The notes beneath the pieces are model-generated. The model saw only the letters and a program-made list of their open reading frames with translations, did no database searches and was not told the origin of the DNA. DNA of 64,000 nt from SHWB01 sp050246875 (GTDB lineage Bacteria > Pseudomonadota > Alphaproteobacteria > UBA6615), in contig JBFWVF010000005.1 in NCBI GenBank assembly GCA_050246875.1, forward strand, positions 333,011 to 397,010, given 5' to 3'. Below, one piece after another: positions 1 to 8,720 of this stretch. A program made the translations under genes and the position numbers. Position 1 is the first letter of the stretch. Each line of letters starts with the position of its first letter.

Positions 1-980
1 GGCTGGAACGGCTCCTCGTCGGCGCGCAGCGCGGCGCGCCAGATGAAGTTGCGCGTCGCCTCGACCAGCATCGCCTGCTCGCCGATCATCTGCTGCACCG
101 ACTGGTGGCGGATGATGGGCTTGCCGCCCTGCACCCGCTTCTTGGCCCAGTCGAGCGACAGTTCGTGGGCGTGCCGTGCGAGGCCGAGCGTCATTGCCGC
201 CGTCTCGACATGGCTGCCCTTGGCGAGGTGGGCGATGTACTTGACGCCGGTGCCGACCGGTGAGACGCGGTCGCGGTCGGGGATGCGGCAGTTCTCGAAG
301 ATCAGCGGGCAGTTGACCTCGGTACGCTTTCCGAGCTTGTCGCGGTACGGCCCGAAGCGGAAGCCGGGATGGCCCTTCTCGACGACGAAGCAGGTCACGC
401 CCTTGTCGATGCCGACCGTGTTGTCGGTGCGGGCGAGGATGAAATAGATCTTCGCCATGCCGGCGTTGGAAATGAAGTCCTTCGTGCCGTTGAGAACCCA
501 GTCGTCACCGTCGCGTTCCGCCTTGAGTTGCAGGCCGATGCCGGGTCCGTAGGCGAGGCCGAAGGTGTCCGAGCCGTGCTCGGGCTCGGTGATGCCGATG
601 GCGATGAGGCAATCCGGGTCGTCGGTGAACTTGGGCAGCCAGCGGTTACGCTGCTCGTCGCTCATCGTGTCGGTGATGATGTAGTTGAGCCGCAGGCACT
701 GGTCGAACACCCCGGCGATGCCGGCGTCGACGGCGCCGAATTCCTCCATCATCAGGCACAGGCTGAGGATGTCGGCTTCCTCGCCGCCGTACTTCTTCGG
801 CATCGACAGGGTGCGGAAGCCGAGCGCGCTGCCCTTGCGGACGAGGTCCCAGCTGAAGCCCTTCGACGGTTCGGGCTCGAGGTCCGCCGCCGTGACCCAC
901 GGCGCCACCTCCTCCTGGGCGAACTTGCGCGCGCGGAGCTGCAGCTCTTTCTGCTTCTCGCTCAGTTCGAAACTGACCAT
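1..980 (-). CDS. Acyl-CoA dehydrogenase, partial (3' end beyond the left edge)
   Basis: The reverse strand reads open from an ATG at 980 to the window edge, giving about 326 residues of a flavoprotein that oxidises acyl-CoA thioesters and passes electrons to ETF. Family features seen are the N-terminal helical start MVSFELSEKQKEL, the central block ITEPEHGSDT typical of the FAD/substrate region, and WVLNGTKDFISNA followed by ILARTD in the beta domain. A GGAGGGGG ribosome site precedes the ATG. The C-terminal helical domain with the catalytic glutamate is outside the window, so chain-length preference cannot be judged. The gene runs leftward and the next gene upstream on the same strand ends at 1162. 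Confidence 0.9.
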   Translation of the reverse strand, partial: MVSFELSEKQKELQLRARKFAQEEVAPWVTAADLEPEPSKGFSWDLVRKGSALGFRTLSMPKKYGGEEADILSLCLMMEEFGAVDAGIAGVFDQCLRLNYIITDTMSDEQRNRWLPKFTDDPDCLIAIGITEPEHGSDTFGLAYGPGIGLQLKAERDGDDWVLNGTKDFISNAGMAKIYFILARTDNTVGIDKGVTCFVVEKGHPGFRFGPYRDKLGKRTEVNCPLIFENCRIPDRDRVSPVGTGVKYIAHLAKGSHVETAAMTLGLARHAHELSLDWAKKRVQGGKPIIRHQSVQQMIGEQAMLVEATRNFIWRAALRADEEPFQ

Positions 981-1090
981 GACCGGTTTCCCCCTCCGTC
1001 GGCCCACTCTCGCGGCGGCCATTCACCGGCAGATTAGTGATCGTATGATCGCCGAATTCAAGCCGGTCGCATCCGCCTTGTCGCCCGGTG

Positions 1091-1120
1091 AAAAAAGGCC
1101 CGGGCGATGCCGGGCCTTTT
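1091..1120 (-). terminator. Rho-independent terminator
   Basis: Perfect stem AAAAGGCCCGG / CCGGGCCTTTT with a six-base loop. It lies just past the stop of the CocE-type hydrolase on the minus strand, and the T-run side works for that direction. The stem is symmetric, so it may stop transcription both ways. Confidence 0.85.
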
Positions 1121-1161
1121 CGCATGGGGAACACGTGGCAGCGACGCCACATCGCATGGCG

Positions 1162-2955
1162 TCAACGCCGCTTCGCAGCCGTCGTCTTGCGGGCCGGGAT
1201 CACCGGCAGCAGCAGGTGCGACGGCCGGCTCGGACCCGTATGGATCGTCACCTTGCCGCCGAACACCGACTTCGGCCGGTCCTTCTCGTCGGTATGGACG
1301 AACAGGCCGCAGCCGTTGAACGGCGGGTAGCCGGGCAGCGCCACGATCGGCGGCGCCTGGTGGTACGCGTAGTCCTTGCCGCGCACCGACAGGGCCAGCC
1401 GGTAACCTGCGGGAATCACGATGCAGGTCGGCCAGATCTCGACGTCGAGCTCATAGACCCGACCCGGCGTCAGCGGCTGCTTCTCGTCGTGGGTGTGCCA
1501 GGGCTGCCATGGCTTCGACAGCTTCTTGTCGAGCTTGCGGTGCGAGGCGCGCAGCCAGCCCTGGGCGATCGGCGTGTGCGGGTCGATCGTGCCCTTGAAG
1601 ACGATCTCCTTCATATCCGGCGAGAACAGCCGGACGACGAGGAACAGGTCGGCGTCCTTCGTCTCCGAGGAGACCCACAGCTTGGCGGCGAGCGGTCCGG
1701 TGACCTCGACGTCCTTGTCGGCCGGCGGCAGGAAGAAGGTCACGCCGTCGCCCATGCCGTCGTAGGTCACCTTGCCGCCCTTGGCGGGAGCATCGGCCTC
1801 CAGCGTCATGTGCGCCGGGTCGAGGTAGGCCTTGGTCCACTTGGTGCGCTTGATCGGCCACTCGTTCTCGGCCCGGTCGACGAACTTCTCGCCGACATGG
1901 CGGATGCGCAGCATCACCGGCGGCTTCTTGTCCCAGCCATTCTTCTCGCCCTTGAGAAAATGGCCGAAGAACTGCTTCTGCAGCTTCATGCCGTAGGGCG
2001 TGTAGAACTCGGTCCAGTGCTCGAGGCCATGGCCTTCCAGCCATTTCTGCTTCGAGGCGGCGTGCAGGAAGCCCATGTAGTTGCCGCGCGGATGCAGCCC
2101 CTGCCCGCCCCAGCTCGCCGCCGACAGGAACGGTACCTTCACGTTCTTCCAGTTGGCCGAGCGCGAATGGTGGAACGGCCCGTCGAGCGGATGACGCTTG
2201 ATCTGCTCGCCGAAGTCGGTGCGGTTCTTCGCCAGCTCCGCCGGCGACAGCGTCTCCGGGCCGCCGACCAGCTCGCCGTTGGCGCGGCTCTTGGGCCCGT
2301 TCGTGCCGAGGCCGTGCTGCACCGACTTGACCTGGTTGTCGTACCAGATGCCGAGCCACGGCGTGAGGATGCCGCCGTGATACGTCATGTCGCGATAGAA
2401 GTCCGAGGCGCCTTCCCAGATGCACATGGCGGCGAGATGCTTCGGTTGCAGCCCCGCGACGTGCCACTGGTTGATGGCATAGTAGGAAATGCCGGCGAGG
2501 CCGACCTTGCCGTTCGACCAGGGCTGCGTGCCGGCCCAGTCGATGCAGGCCGCGTAGTCCTGCGCCTCGCGGAAGGTGAAGCAGTCGATGACGCCGGGCG
2601 AGCGGCCGGCGCCGCGCGAGTCGACGCGGATCAGGATCCAGCCCTCGGGCACCCACTGCTCGGGATCGTGGACTTCCCAGCTCTGGTGGATGTTGGTCGA
2701 GCCGGCGACGGCGTCCGGGTGCTCGGCCGAGAACTTGTTCCACACCGCCGCGTAGCCGTCCTGCCAGGCGAGGTCCTTGGCATACGGGCCGTGGGTCATG
2801 ATGACCGGGTACTTGCCGTTGTCGTTGGGCCGGTAGACGTTGGCGCGCAGCACCAGCCCGTCGTCCATCGTGATCGGCACGTCCCAGTCGATGCGGAAGC
2901 CGTGGCGCACCTCGGTGCGCATGATGGGATCGGCCTTCCCCCTGACGACGTTCAT
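1162..2955 (-). CDS. CocE/NonD family hydrolase (X-Pro dipeptidyl-peptidase S15 fold)
   Basis: A 597-residue alpha/beta hydrolase of the CocE / S15 type, which cleaves esters or N-terminal dipeptides. Visible motifs are the PITMDDGLVLRANVYRP entry strand, VDSRGAGRSPG, and the nucleophile elbow GISYYA with Ser157. The C-terminal jelly-roll domain characteristic of the family (residues about 350-590) contains GPLAAKLWVSSE. The frame is open further upstream, but the ATG at 2955 has a GGGAGGG ribosome site six bases before it and yields a typical N-terminus, so I chose it. No signal peptide is seen. The gene stands alone between two hairpins, so substrate cannot be inferred from neighbours. Confidence 0.85.
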   Translation of the reverse strand: MNVVRGKADPIMRTEVRHGFRIDWDVPITMDDGLVLRANVYRPNDNGKYPVIMTHGPYAKDLAWQDGYAAVWNKFSAEHPDAVAGSTNIHQSWEVHDPEQWVPEGWILIRVDSRGAGRSPGVIDCFTFREAQDYAACIDWAGTQPWSNGKVGLAGISYYAINQWHVAGLQPKHLAAMCIWEGASDFYRDMTYHGGILTPWLGIWYDNQVKSVQHGLGTNGPKSRANGELVGGPETLSPAELAKNRTDFGEQIKRHPLDGPFHHSRSANWKNVKVPFLSAASWGGQGLHPRGNYMGFLHAASKQKWLEGHGLEHWTEFYTPYGMKLQKQFFGHFLKGEKNGWDKKPPVMLRIRHVGEKFVDRAENEWPIKRTKWTKAYLDPAHMTLEADAPAKGGKVTYDGMGDGVTFFLPPADKDVEVTGPLAAKLWVSSETKDADLFLVVRLFSPDMKEIVFKGTIDPHTPIAQGWLRASHRKLDKKLSKPWQPWHTHDEKQPLTPGRVYELDVEIWPTCIVIPAGYRLALSVRGKDYAYHQAPPIVALPGYPPFNGCGLFVHTDEKDRPKSVFGGKVTIHTGPSRPSHLLLPVIPARKTTAAKRR

Positions 2956-3064
2956 GCTGCCCTCCCTGCCGGCGCGCCTTCTGCGGTCGCGCCTCACAGG
3001 TCGCAGCTTAAACCCCGCCCACGTCGCATGCATCTGTCGTGAGCGGGTGATCCCACAGAATGAA

Positions 3065-3092
3065 CGGCGGCGGAGTCGATACTCCGCCGCCG
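3065..3092 (-). terminator. Hairpin terminator after the TRAP binding-protein gene
   Basis: A perfect 12-bp stem CGGCGGCGGAGT / ACTCCGCCGCCG with loop CGAT sits 15 bases past the stop of the minus-strand binding-protein gene. The following bases on that strand (TTCATTCTG) are only weakly T-rich. Confidence 0.6.
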
Positions 3093-3106
3093 CCCGACGT
3101 TAATCC

Positions 3107-4198
3107 TTATTCCTTGTCCCAGTTGCGGAAGACCGGCTGCTTGGCGGCGCGCATCTGGTCCATGTAGGCCGTCAGCATCTTGCGGGCGGGATAGCCCTTC
3201 TTCTCCGCGTCCTCGGCCCATTGCAGGGCGAGCGGCGGCAGGCTCTTCGCCCACTGGCGCATCTCGTCCTTGGTCAGCTCGGCGACGGTGGTCTTGTAGT
3301 CCTTGACGCAGCGCTCCCGGCCCGTCTTGGCGCCATTGAGCACCAGTTCGATGTTGCGGGCGTTGTAGGCCGGCGCGTTGTCCTGCAGGGCCTGTTTCAC
3401 TTCAGCCGGCAGTTTCTTCCAGACGTCGCCGTTGACCGTCAGGTTGACGACGGAATTGGCACCGAAGCCCACCACGAGGACGTGCGGTGCCGGCTCGCAC
3501 AGCTTGAAAGAGCCGCCGGCCTGCCACCACGACATGTTGACCTGGTAGATGCCGGTCTGCAGGGAGTTGTAGCCGTCGGCGAGGTTTGTCTGGACGCCGG
3601 CGGCGCCGGTCGGCGTGATCCACGGAATGTTGGCGCCCGCGGCTCCGACCTTCATGCCACGCAGATCGGCCAGGGTCTTGAGCGGCTTGGTCGAAAACAG
3701 GATGTAGTCGTCGACGTTCGACGTGACGATCAGGTTCACCTGATTGAGAGCGGCCCACACCGTGTTGTAGTCGTCGGCATAGTCGCGCTCCATCTTGCCG
3801 AGCACATTGGCGAGGAGGCCGACATCGTTCGTCGTGAACGGCGTGTGGTAGGGCATCGCGTAGAGCGGCACGCGGTCGAAGTGGAACACCGTGGGCACCG
3901 GCGAAATGTCGGCGACACCGCCCTGCACGGCCTCGATCTCGCCGCGCGGCTTCACGACCTGGCCTGAGTGGGCGTTGTTCCAGATGATCTTGTACTTGCC
4001 GGTCTTGGCAAGCTGGGCGTCGACCTTCGGTTCGAAGGTATCGACGACGGCGCCGGTCCAGGTGGCAGCCGGCGGGTAGCCCGACACCATGGTCAGGCGG
4101 ATTTCCTCGGCGGCGCTGACCGGTGCGGCGGTCAAGGCCGCGGCGGCAGCGGCGCTGGCCGCGACCGCCAGTCGCGACCAACGGTTCGATGTCGTCAT
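3107..4198 (-). CDS. TRAP-type (DctP family) periplasmic solute-binding protein
   Basis: A 363-residue secreted protein that should capture an organic acid in the periplasm for a TRAP transporter. Residues 1-29 form a Sec signal peptide with an Ala-rich core ending APVSAAEE. The mature chain shows the DctP pattern: ADISPVPTVFHFDRVP, then LKTLADLRGMKVGAAG for the substrate cleft. The same frame is open far upstream, but only the ATG at 4198 gives a signal peptide and has a GGGAGAG site eight bases before it. No DctQ or DctM membrane subunit is present nearby, so its permease must be elsewhere or it serves another role. Ligand unknown. Confidence 0.85.
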   Translation of the reverse strand: MTTSNRWSRLAVAASAAAAAALTAAPVSAAEEIRLTMVSGYPPAATWTGAVVDTFEPKVDAQLAKTGKYKIIWNNAHSGQVVKPRGEIEAVQGGVADISPVPTVFHFDRVPLYAMPYHTPFTTNDVGLLANVLGKMERDYADDYNTVWAALNQVNLIVTSNVDDYILFSTKPLKTLADLRGMKVGAAGANIPWITPTGAAGVQTNLADGYNSLQTGIYQVNMSWWQAGGSFKLCEPAPHVLVVGFGANSVVNLTVNGDVWKKLPAEVKQALQDNAPAYNARNIELVLNGAKTGRERCVKDYKTTVAELTKDEMRQWAKSLPPLALQWAEDAEKKGYPARKMLTAYMDQMRAAKQPVFRNWDKE

Positions 4199-4420
4199 GG
4201 CATGTCTCTCCCGGGTAACGAAAGTTGCGTCCCGGGGTTGCCCCCCGGTGATCTTGCCATCGTGAAGGCGCGGCGCGCAGCGTGCAAAGGCTTTGCGACA
4301 TGGGCAGTGAAATTGTTCCCTGCCCAATTGGGAATTTGCCCAACCCGGCAATGACCGTGTGGCGTGGGCGACAGTCTCGCCGGGCTTGCCCCGCCCGCGC
4401 CCGCCCGCTAGGTGAATGTC

Positions 4421-5800
4421 ATGTCTCCGCCCCTTCCCGTTCACATCGTCGGCGGTGGCCTCGCCGGCAGCGAAGCGGCGTGGCAACTGGCACGCGCCGG
4501 CGTGCCGGTCATCTTGCACGAAATGCGGCCGGCGCGGACCACGCCAGCCCACGCGACCGACGGTCTGGCCGAACTCGTTTGCTCCAATTCGCTGCGCGGC
4601 GCCGACCCGCTGGCCAATGCCGTCGGCCTCCTGCACGAAGAGATGCGGCGGGCCGGCTCGCTTATCCTCGCGGCGGCCGATATGCACAAACTGCCGGCCG
4701 GCGGCGCGCTGGCTGTCGACCGCCAGGGATTCTCCGGGCACGTCACGGCCGCGCTCGTCGGCAACCCGCTTGTCACCATCGTCCGCGACGAGGTCGACGG
4801 TCTGCCGCCGGCCGACTGGGACAGCGTGATCGTCGCCACCGGGCCGTTGACCTCTCCGGCACTTGCCGAGGCGATCCGCGGACTGACCGGCGCCGATGCA
4901 CTGGCGTTTTTCGATGCCATCGCGCCGATCGTCCACGTCGACAGCATCGACATGGACGTGGCGTGGAAGCAGTCGCGCTGGGACAAGGCCGGTCCGGGCG
5001 GCACCGGGGCGGACTACATCAACTGTCCCCTCGACAAGCCGCAGTACGATGCTTTTGTCGCCGCCCTCGTCGCCGCCGACACCGTGCCGTTCCACGACTG
5101 GGAGCGCGACACGCCGTACTTCGAGGGCTGTCTGCCGGTCGAGGTGATGGCGGCGCGCGGCGTCGAGACACTGCGCTTCGGACCGATGAAGCCGATCGGC
5201 CTCGACGATCCGCGTTCGGGCAGACGTCCGTGGGCCGTGGTCCAGCTTCGCCAGGACAACGCGCTTGGCACACTGTGGAACATGGTCGGCTTCCAGACCA
5301 AACTGCGTCACGGCGATCAGGTGCGCGTCTTCCGCACGATCCCCGGCCTGGGCAATGCGGAGTTCGCGCGGCTCGGCGGGTTGCACCGGAATACCTTCCT
5401 CGACAGTCCGCGCCTGCTCGATGGCGCCCTGAGGCTCAAGGCGATGCCGCGCCTTCGCTTCGCGGGGCAGATCACCGGCGTCGAGGGCTATGTCGAAAGC
5501 GCGGCGATGGGTCTCGTCGCCGGCCGTCTCGCGGCGGCGGAGCGGCTTGGCGGCTCCGTCCTGCCACCGCCGCCCACGACCGCGATGGGCGCTCTGGTTG
5601 CGCACGTCACGGGCGGTGCGGTTGGCGGAAGCTTCCAGCCGATGAACGTCAACTTCGGCCTGTTTCCGCCGCTTGCGCCGGGGGCGCTCGCCGGTATCCG
5701 GCGTGCCGAGCGCAAGGCCGCGAAGAAGCGCGCCGTTGCCGAAAGGGCGCTGTCCGATCTCGCCGCGTGGCTCGGCGCGCCCACCCTGGCCGCCGCGTGA
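4421..5800 (+). CDS. trmFO: Methylenetetrahydrofolate-tRNA-(uracil-5-)-methyltransferase
   Basis: TrmFO makes m5U54 in the T-loop of tRNA using folate and FAD. The 459-residue product starts with the dinucleotide-binding motif VHIVGGGLAGSEAA and the family signature ILHEMRP. The cysteines known to matter in the family correspond to Cys54 (in LVCSNSLRG) and Cys237 (in FEGCLPVE). GALVAHVTGG and SFQPMNVNFGL near the C-terminus are also typical. A GTG at 4412 is in frame, but the ATG at 4421 has AGGTG at the right distance and matches family length better. It is divergent from the binding-protein gene and 13 bases before the next gene, with which it is probably cotranscribed. Confidence 0.95.
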   Translation: MSPPLPVHIVGGGLAGSEAAWQLARAGVPVILHEMRPARTTPAHATDGLAELVCSNSLRGADPLANAVGLLHEEMRRAGSLILAAADMHKLPAGGALAVDRQGFSGHVTAALVGNPLVTIVRDEVDGLPPADWDSVIVATGPLTSPALAEAIRGLTGADALAFFDAIAPIVHVDSIDMDVAWKQSRWDKAGPGGTGADYINCPLDKPQYDAFVAALVAADTVPFHDWERDTPYFEGCLPVEVMAARGVETLRFGPMKPIGLDDPRSGRRPWAVVQLRQDNALGTLWNMVGFQTKLRHGDQVRVFRTIPGLGNAEFARLGGLHRNTFLDSPRLLDGALRLKAMPRLRFAGQITGVEGYVESAAMGLVAGRLAAAERLGGSVLPPPPTTAMGALVAHVTGGAVGGSFQPMNVNFGLFPPLAPGALAGIRRAERKAAKKRAVAERALSDLAAWLGAPTLAAA

Positions 5801-5813
5801 GCTCCGTCGGCCG

Positions 5814-6434
5814 ATGAGCGCGACGACGCAGGAAGATCCGCGTGTTTTCTGGGACGCCCGTTATGTCGGGGGAGACTACGTCTTCGGTCTCGAACCGAAC
5901 CGCTGGCTGGCGGCGCATGAATATCTTCTGCGGCCGCGCATGCGCGCCTTTCTGCCCGGCGACGGCGAAGGTCGCAACGGCGTCTGGCTGGCCGAGCGTG
6001 GCCTCGTCGTCACGACGGTCGACGCTTCGCCCGTTGGCGTCGACAAGGCCCGGCGGCTGGCGGCGTCGCGAGGCGTGAGGCTGGACGCCCATGTCGCCGA
6101 CCTGCGCGACTGGAAGTATCCGGCGGCGGCCTACGAGCTGGTCGTGCTGGCCTTCGTGCATGTCGAGGTCGGCGAGCGCGCCGGCCTGCACGCCGAGATC
6201 GCCGCGACCCTGCGGCCAGGCGGTCACCTGCTGCTGGAGGGCTTCACCCCGGCGCATCTCGGCCGCAAGGGCGGGCCGAAGACCGCCGACAGGATGTTTA
6301 CCGCCGCGACCCTCGCCGACGATTTTTCCGGCCTCGACATCCTTCACCTGGAGGAATGCGAGGTCGAACTTCCGGCCGCCGAGCGCCATGGCGGCTTGGC
6401 GGCGGTCGTGCGGTTGCTGGCCCGCATGCCCTGA
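5814..6434 (+). CDS. Class I SAM-dependent methyltransferase (TehB-like)
   Basis: A 206-residue Rossmann-fold methyltransferase. The SAM-binding motif I is GDGEGRNGVWLAERG at about residues 43-57, followed by the acidic residue of VTTVDASP, and motif IV/post-IV appears as ELVVLAFVHV. These resemble the TehB/tellurite-resistance group of small-molecule methyltransferases, but the substrate is not evident. The ATG at 5814 lies 13 bases after the trmFO stop. It faces the minus-strand complex I / Sec operon, with only 17 bases between the two 3' ends. Confidence 0.8.
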   Translation: MSATTQEDPRVFWDARYVGGDYVFGLEPNRWLAAHEYLLRPRMRAFLPGDGEGRNGVWLAERGLVVTTVDASPVGVDKARRLAASRGVRLDAHVADLRDWKYPAAAYELVVLAFVHVEVGERAGLHAEIAATLRPGGHLLLEGFTPAHLGRKGGPKTADRMFTAATLADDFSGLDILHLEECEVELPAAERHGGLAAVVRLLARMP

Positions 6435-6451
6435 CGCGGATCGGCCTGGAC

Positions 6452-7291
6452 TTAGCGACCCGACAGCATCGCCCACCAGAGTCGCAGCGCCGTCGACGGC
6501 ACGCGCGCCGGCATGTGCCAGGGATCGCCGCCCGCGCGCAACAGACGCCGGACATGCATGTCGGCGAGGGTCGCGAACAGCAAGGCGGGCCGGGCGGTGC
6601 GCGGCAGGTCGCGGCGGGCGGCGCGCGCCGCCGCCCCCTCTTCCCGGGCGAGCCCGACGATCTCCGCGACCAGTGGCGCGACGGCCGCCGCGGACCGGCC
6701 CGCGAGGACGTCATCCGTGCGAATGCCGAGGGCGGCGAGGCGGTCGGCCGGCAGGCCGACGCGGTTCTGCCGGGCGAGGTGCGGCAGCGCGCGGAGTTGC
6801 CCGACCAGCGCATATGCCGTCCCGGCGGCCGTCGTCGCCGCGTGCGTCCTGCTGTCCGGCGCGCCGATGGCGGCGGCGAGCAGCGCCGCGAAGGCACCGC
6901 CCGTGGCCGCGGCGTGGCTCCGGTAGGCGGCCATGTCGGGATACGGCACGTCGTCGAGGTCGCGCTCGCGGGCGTCGATCAGCGCCAGCAGGCCGGCGGC
7001 GGCGACAAGCCCCTCGCGCACGGGCGCCGTCAGCGCGGTCAGCACGGGATGCGCGCGCACGTCACCCTCGGCCAGCCCGGCGATGCCCTCGCGCCACCAT
7101 TGCAGGCGGATGGCGCCGAGCATCGGTTCGCTCACCGTCTCGCGCGCCCGCGCCAGCTCGTTGTTGAAGGCGGCCAGGGCAAAGGCCAGCTCGCGCCGGG
7201 CGGCCGGCACGAACAGGCAGACGAGAAAGCGATCGCGGTCGTGCTGACGGACTTCGCGCGCGCACCACGATAGTCGTTCGCTGGTCATCAC
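6452..7291 (-). CDS. NDUFAF6-like protein (degenerate squalene/phytoene synthase fold)
   Basis: A 279-residue member of the squalene/phytoene synthase superfamily that matches the mitochondrial complex I assembly factor NDUFAF6 rather than an enzyme. The pattern FLVCLFVPAARRELAFAL, AFNNELARARETVSEP and IRLQWWREGI is that of NDUFAF6 homologues. Both Asp-rich catalytic motifs are lost: the first reads NNELARAR (residues 43-50) and the second region reads QLRALPHLARQ. I infer a role in assembly of NADH dehydrogenase, not isoprenoid synthesis. Two adjacent ATGs (7291, 7288) are possible starts. It is the last gene of the yajC-secD-secF operon, nine bases after a paralogue that keeps the motifs. 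Confidence 0.75.
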   Translation of the reverse strand: MMTSERLSWCAREVRQHDRDRFLVCLFVPAARRELAFALAAFNNELARARETVSEPMLGAIRLQWWREGIAGLAEGDVRAHPVLTALTAPVREGLVAAAGLLALIDARERDLDDVPYPDMAAYRSHAAATGGAFAALLAAAIGAPDSRTHAATTAAGTAYALVGQLRALPHLARQNRVGLPADRLAALGIRTDDVLAGRSAAAVAPLVAEIVGLAREEGAAARAARRDLPRTARPALLFATLADMHVRRLLRAGGDPWHMPARVPSTALRLWWAMLSGR

Positions 7292-7300
7292 CGGTTCCGG

Positions 7301-8326
7301 TCAGGCCGGCGCCGCCGGCAGACCGTCGGCGAGTATCTCGCGCACGCGTTCGGCCGGCAGGCCGGCGGTGCCGGCGACGACGGCGGCCGGCGCATCGGCG
7401 ACGGCGGCGAACTGTTCGTCGTAGAGCGTGAACAGGGTTTCGATGACCGCCCCCTCGACCGGCGGGATGAGGCCCGACAGCGCCGCGACGTCGGCCAGGG
7501 CGCGCGGCCGCCAGCGACGCGCCTCGCCGGCAATGGCGCCGATCGCCGGCTCGACCCGCCGCGCGTCGCCGGCGCGGATCGCGGCGCCGAAGCTGTCACG
7601 ATCGAGGCCGAGCGGCGCCAGCACCTCCGCCGGCACGGTCAGAAGTTGCGGATGGCCCCGCGCATCCTCGGCGAGGTCGCGCAGGATATGGACGAGATAG
7701 CAGAAGATCGCCAGCGCGCGGGCGTAGTCGGTCGCCGGCGTGGCGGGGGAGTACCGCCCGGCAAAGTCGCGGTCGATATCGGTGGCCAGCAACGTCACGA
7801 AGATCGATGCCGGCGCGACGGCCGCGCCTTCGGCATAGGCGTGGAAGTCGCTCCAGCGCGGGAGCGGACGTTCGCGCAGGTCGGCCTCGAGGGCCCCGGC
7901 CAGGGCGTGGAACGGTGCCGGTCCGATCGCCCCCGCGGGTTCGCAGACCGCCTGCAGGGCGTTGAACAGTATCGCCTCGCCGGCATCAGGGGCACCAGGC
8001 GACGGCGAGTAGCGGCCCGTGGCGGCGGCCGTCGCATCGACCCGCCACTGCTCAAGGCGTGCCAGGGCCGACGGGAGCAGGCGGGCGCGCTCGTCGGGCG
8101 CTTGAGCCAGAAAGTCGTCGTCGACGAAATCGTCGATCACGCGCATGGCCGCGTAGCTGACGTGGAAGACGACCTGTTTTGGCCACGGCAGGGCGGCGGC
8201 GACACGCGCCATGTTGTTGGGCGTTTGCCTTGCCCGTGCCGCCCACGCGCCAGCCAGCGCCCGGACAGCGGGCTCCCGGATCTGCGCGATCCAGGTAGGG
8301 ACGGCCGGATGGCCGGGCGTGGTCAT
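7301..8326 (-). CDS. Squalene/phytoene synthase family protein with intact Asp motifs
   Basis: A 341-residue all-helical prenyl-transferase-fold protein. It retains DDFVDD at residues 65-70 and RDLAEDAR around D217/D221, the two Mg-diphosphate binding motifs needed for head-to-head condensation of prenyl diphosphates. Catalysis is therefore plausible, in contrast to its downstream paralogue. The rest of the sequence is divergent, so squalene, presqualene or phytoene cannot be told apart, and no hopanoid or carotenoid gene is nearby. The ATG at 8326 follows the Mth938-like gene stop by 12 bases. Its neighbours suggest it may be linked to respiratory-complex assembly, possibly through a prenyl lipid; this is inference. 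Confidence 0.65.
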   Translation of the reverse strand: MTTPGHPAVPTWIAQIREPAVRALAGAWAARARQTPNNMARVAAALPWPKQVVFHVSYAAMRVIDDFVDDDFLAQAPDERARLLPSALARLEQWRVDATAAATGRYSPSPGAPDAGEAILFNALQAVCEPAGAIGPAPFHALAGALEADLRERPLPRWSDFHAYAEGAAVAPASIFVTLLATDIDRDFAGRYSPATPATDYARALAIFCYLVHILRDLAEDARGHPQLLTVPAEVLAPLGLDRDSFGAAIRAGDARRVEPAIGAIAGEARRWRPRALADVAALSGLIPPVEGAVIETLFTLYDEQFAAVADAPAAVVAGTAGLPAERVREILADGLPAAPA

Positions 8327-8338
8327 TGCGGCGGTCGC

Positions 8339-8719
8339 TCAGTCGATCGCGATGAGGGCTGCGGCGACCCGCCGGTCCTCCGCGGCGAGGACATTCCAAG
8401 TCCTGCAGGCGGCACCGGTATCCATCGCCTCGACAGCGATACTGACTTCACGGCAGGCCGTAACAAGGGACGGCGGCGCCTGTACGGTGCCGCGCGGCCC
8501 GCAGCCGAGCAGCAGCAGGTCGACCGCACCGCTGGCGGCAAGCCGGGCCGCGAGCTTCGGGGCATCGATACCGTCCAGGTCGCGTGCGCTCCAGCGCTCC
8601 ACGCGGTCGGTGAAGACGATCACCGAACCCTCGTGTACCTCGCCGGTGATGCGGAACCGGCCGCCGCCGTAGCCCTCGATCCAGCGCTTTGTGGCGGGCG
8701 CGGCGGAGGCCGACGCCAT
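8339..8719 (-). CDS. Mth938-like domain protein (NDUFAF3 homologue)
   Basis: A 126-residue single-domain protein of the Mth938/DUF498 family, which includes the complex I assembly factor NDUFAF3. Visible features are RFRITGEVHEGSVIVF near the N-terminus, the glycine turn LLLLGCGPRGT at about residue 70, and VEAMDTGAACRTWNVLAAEDRRVAAAL at the end, where the family usually has a TPAAxRTYNxL block. No active site is known for the fold. It starts one base after the secF stop, so it is translated with the Sec genes. Association of NDUFAF3 orthologues with secDF is known in alphaproteobacteria. Confidence 0.85.
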   Translation of the reverse strand: MASASAAPATKRWIEGYGGGRFRITGEVHEGSVIVFTDRVERWSARDLDGIDAPKLAARLAASGAVDLLLLGCGPRGTVQAPPSLVTACREVSIAVEAMDTGAACRTWNVLAAEDRRVAAALIAID

Positions 8720-8720
8720 C

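Noticed and set aside
685..3042. Plus-strand open frame of 785 codons over the dehydrogenase/CocE genes
   Set aside because: It is the shadow of real minus-strand genes; the translation is Arg/Leu/Val-rich with no domain, while the opposite strand gives full acyl-CoA dehydrogenase and CocE motifs.
4199..5605. N-terminal extension of the TRAP binding protein across trmFO
   Set aside because: The frame is open only because of high GC. The signal peptide and ribosome site place the start at 4198, and trmFO occupies the opposite strand.
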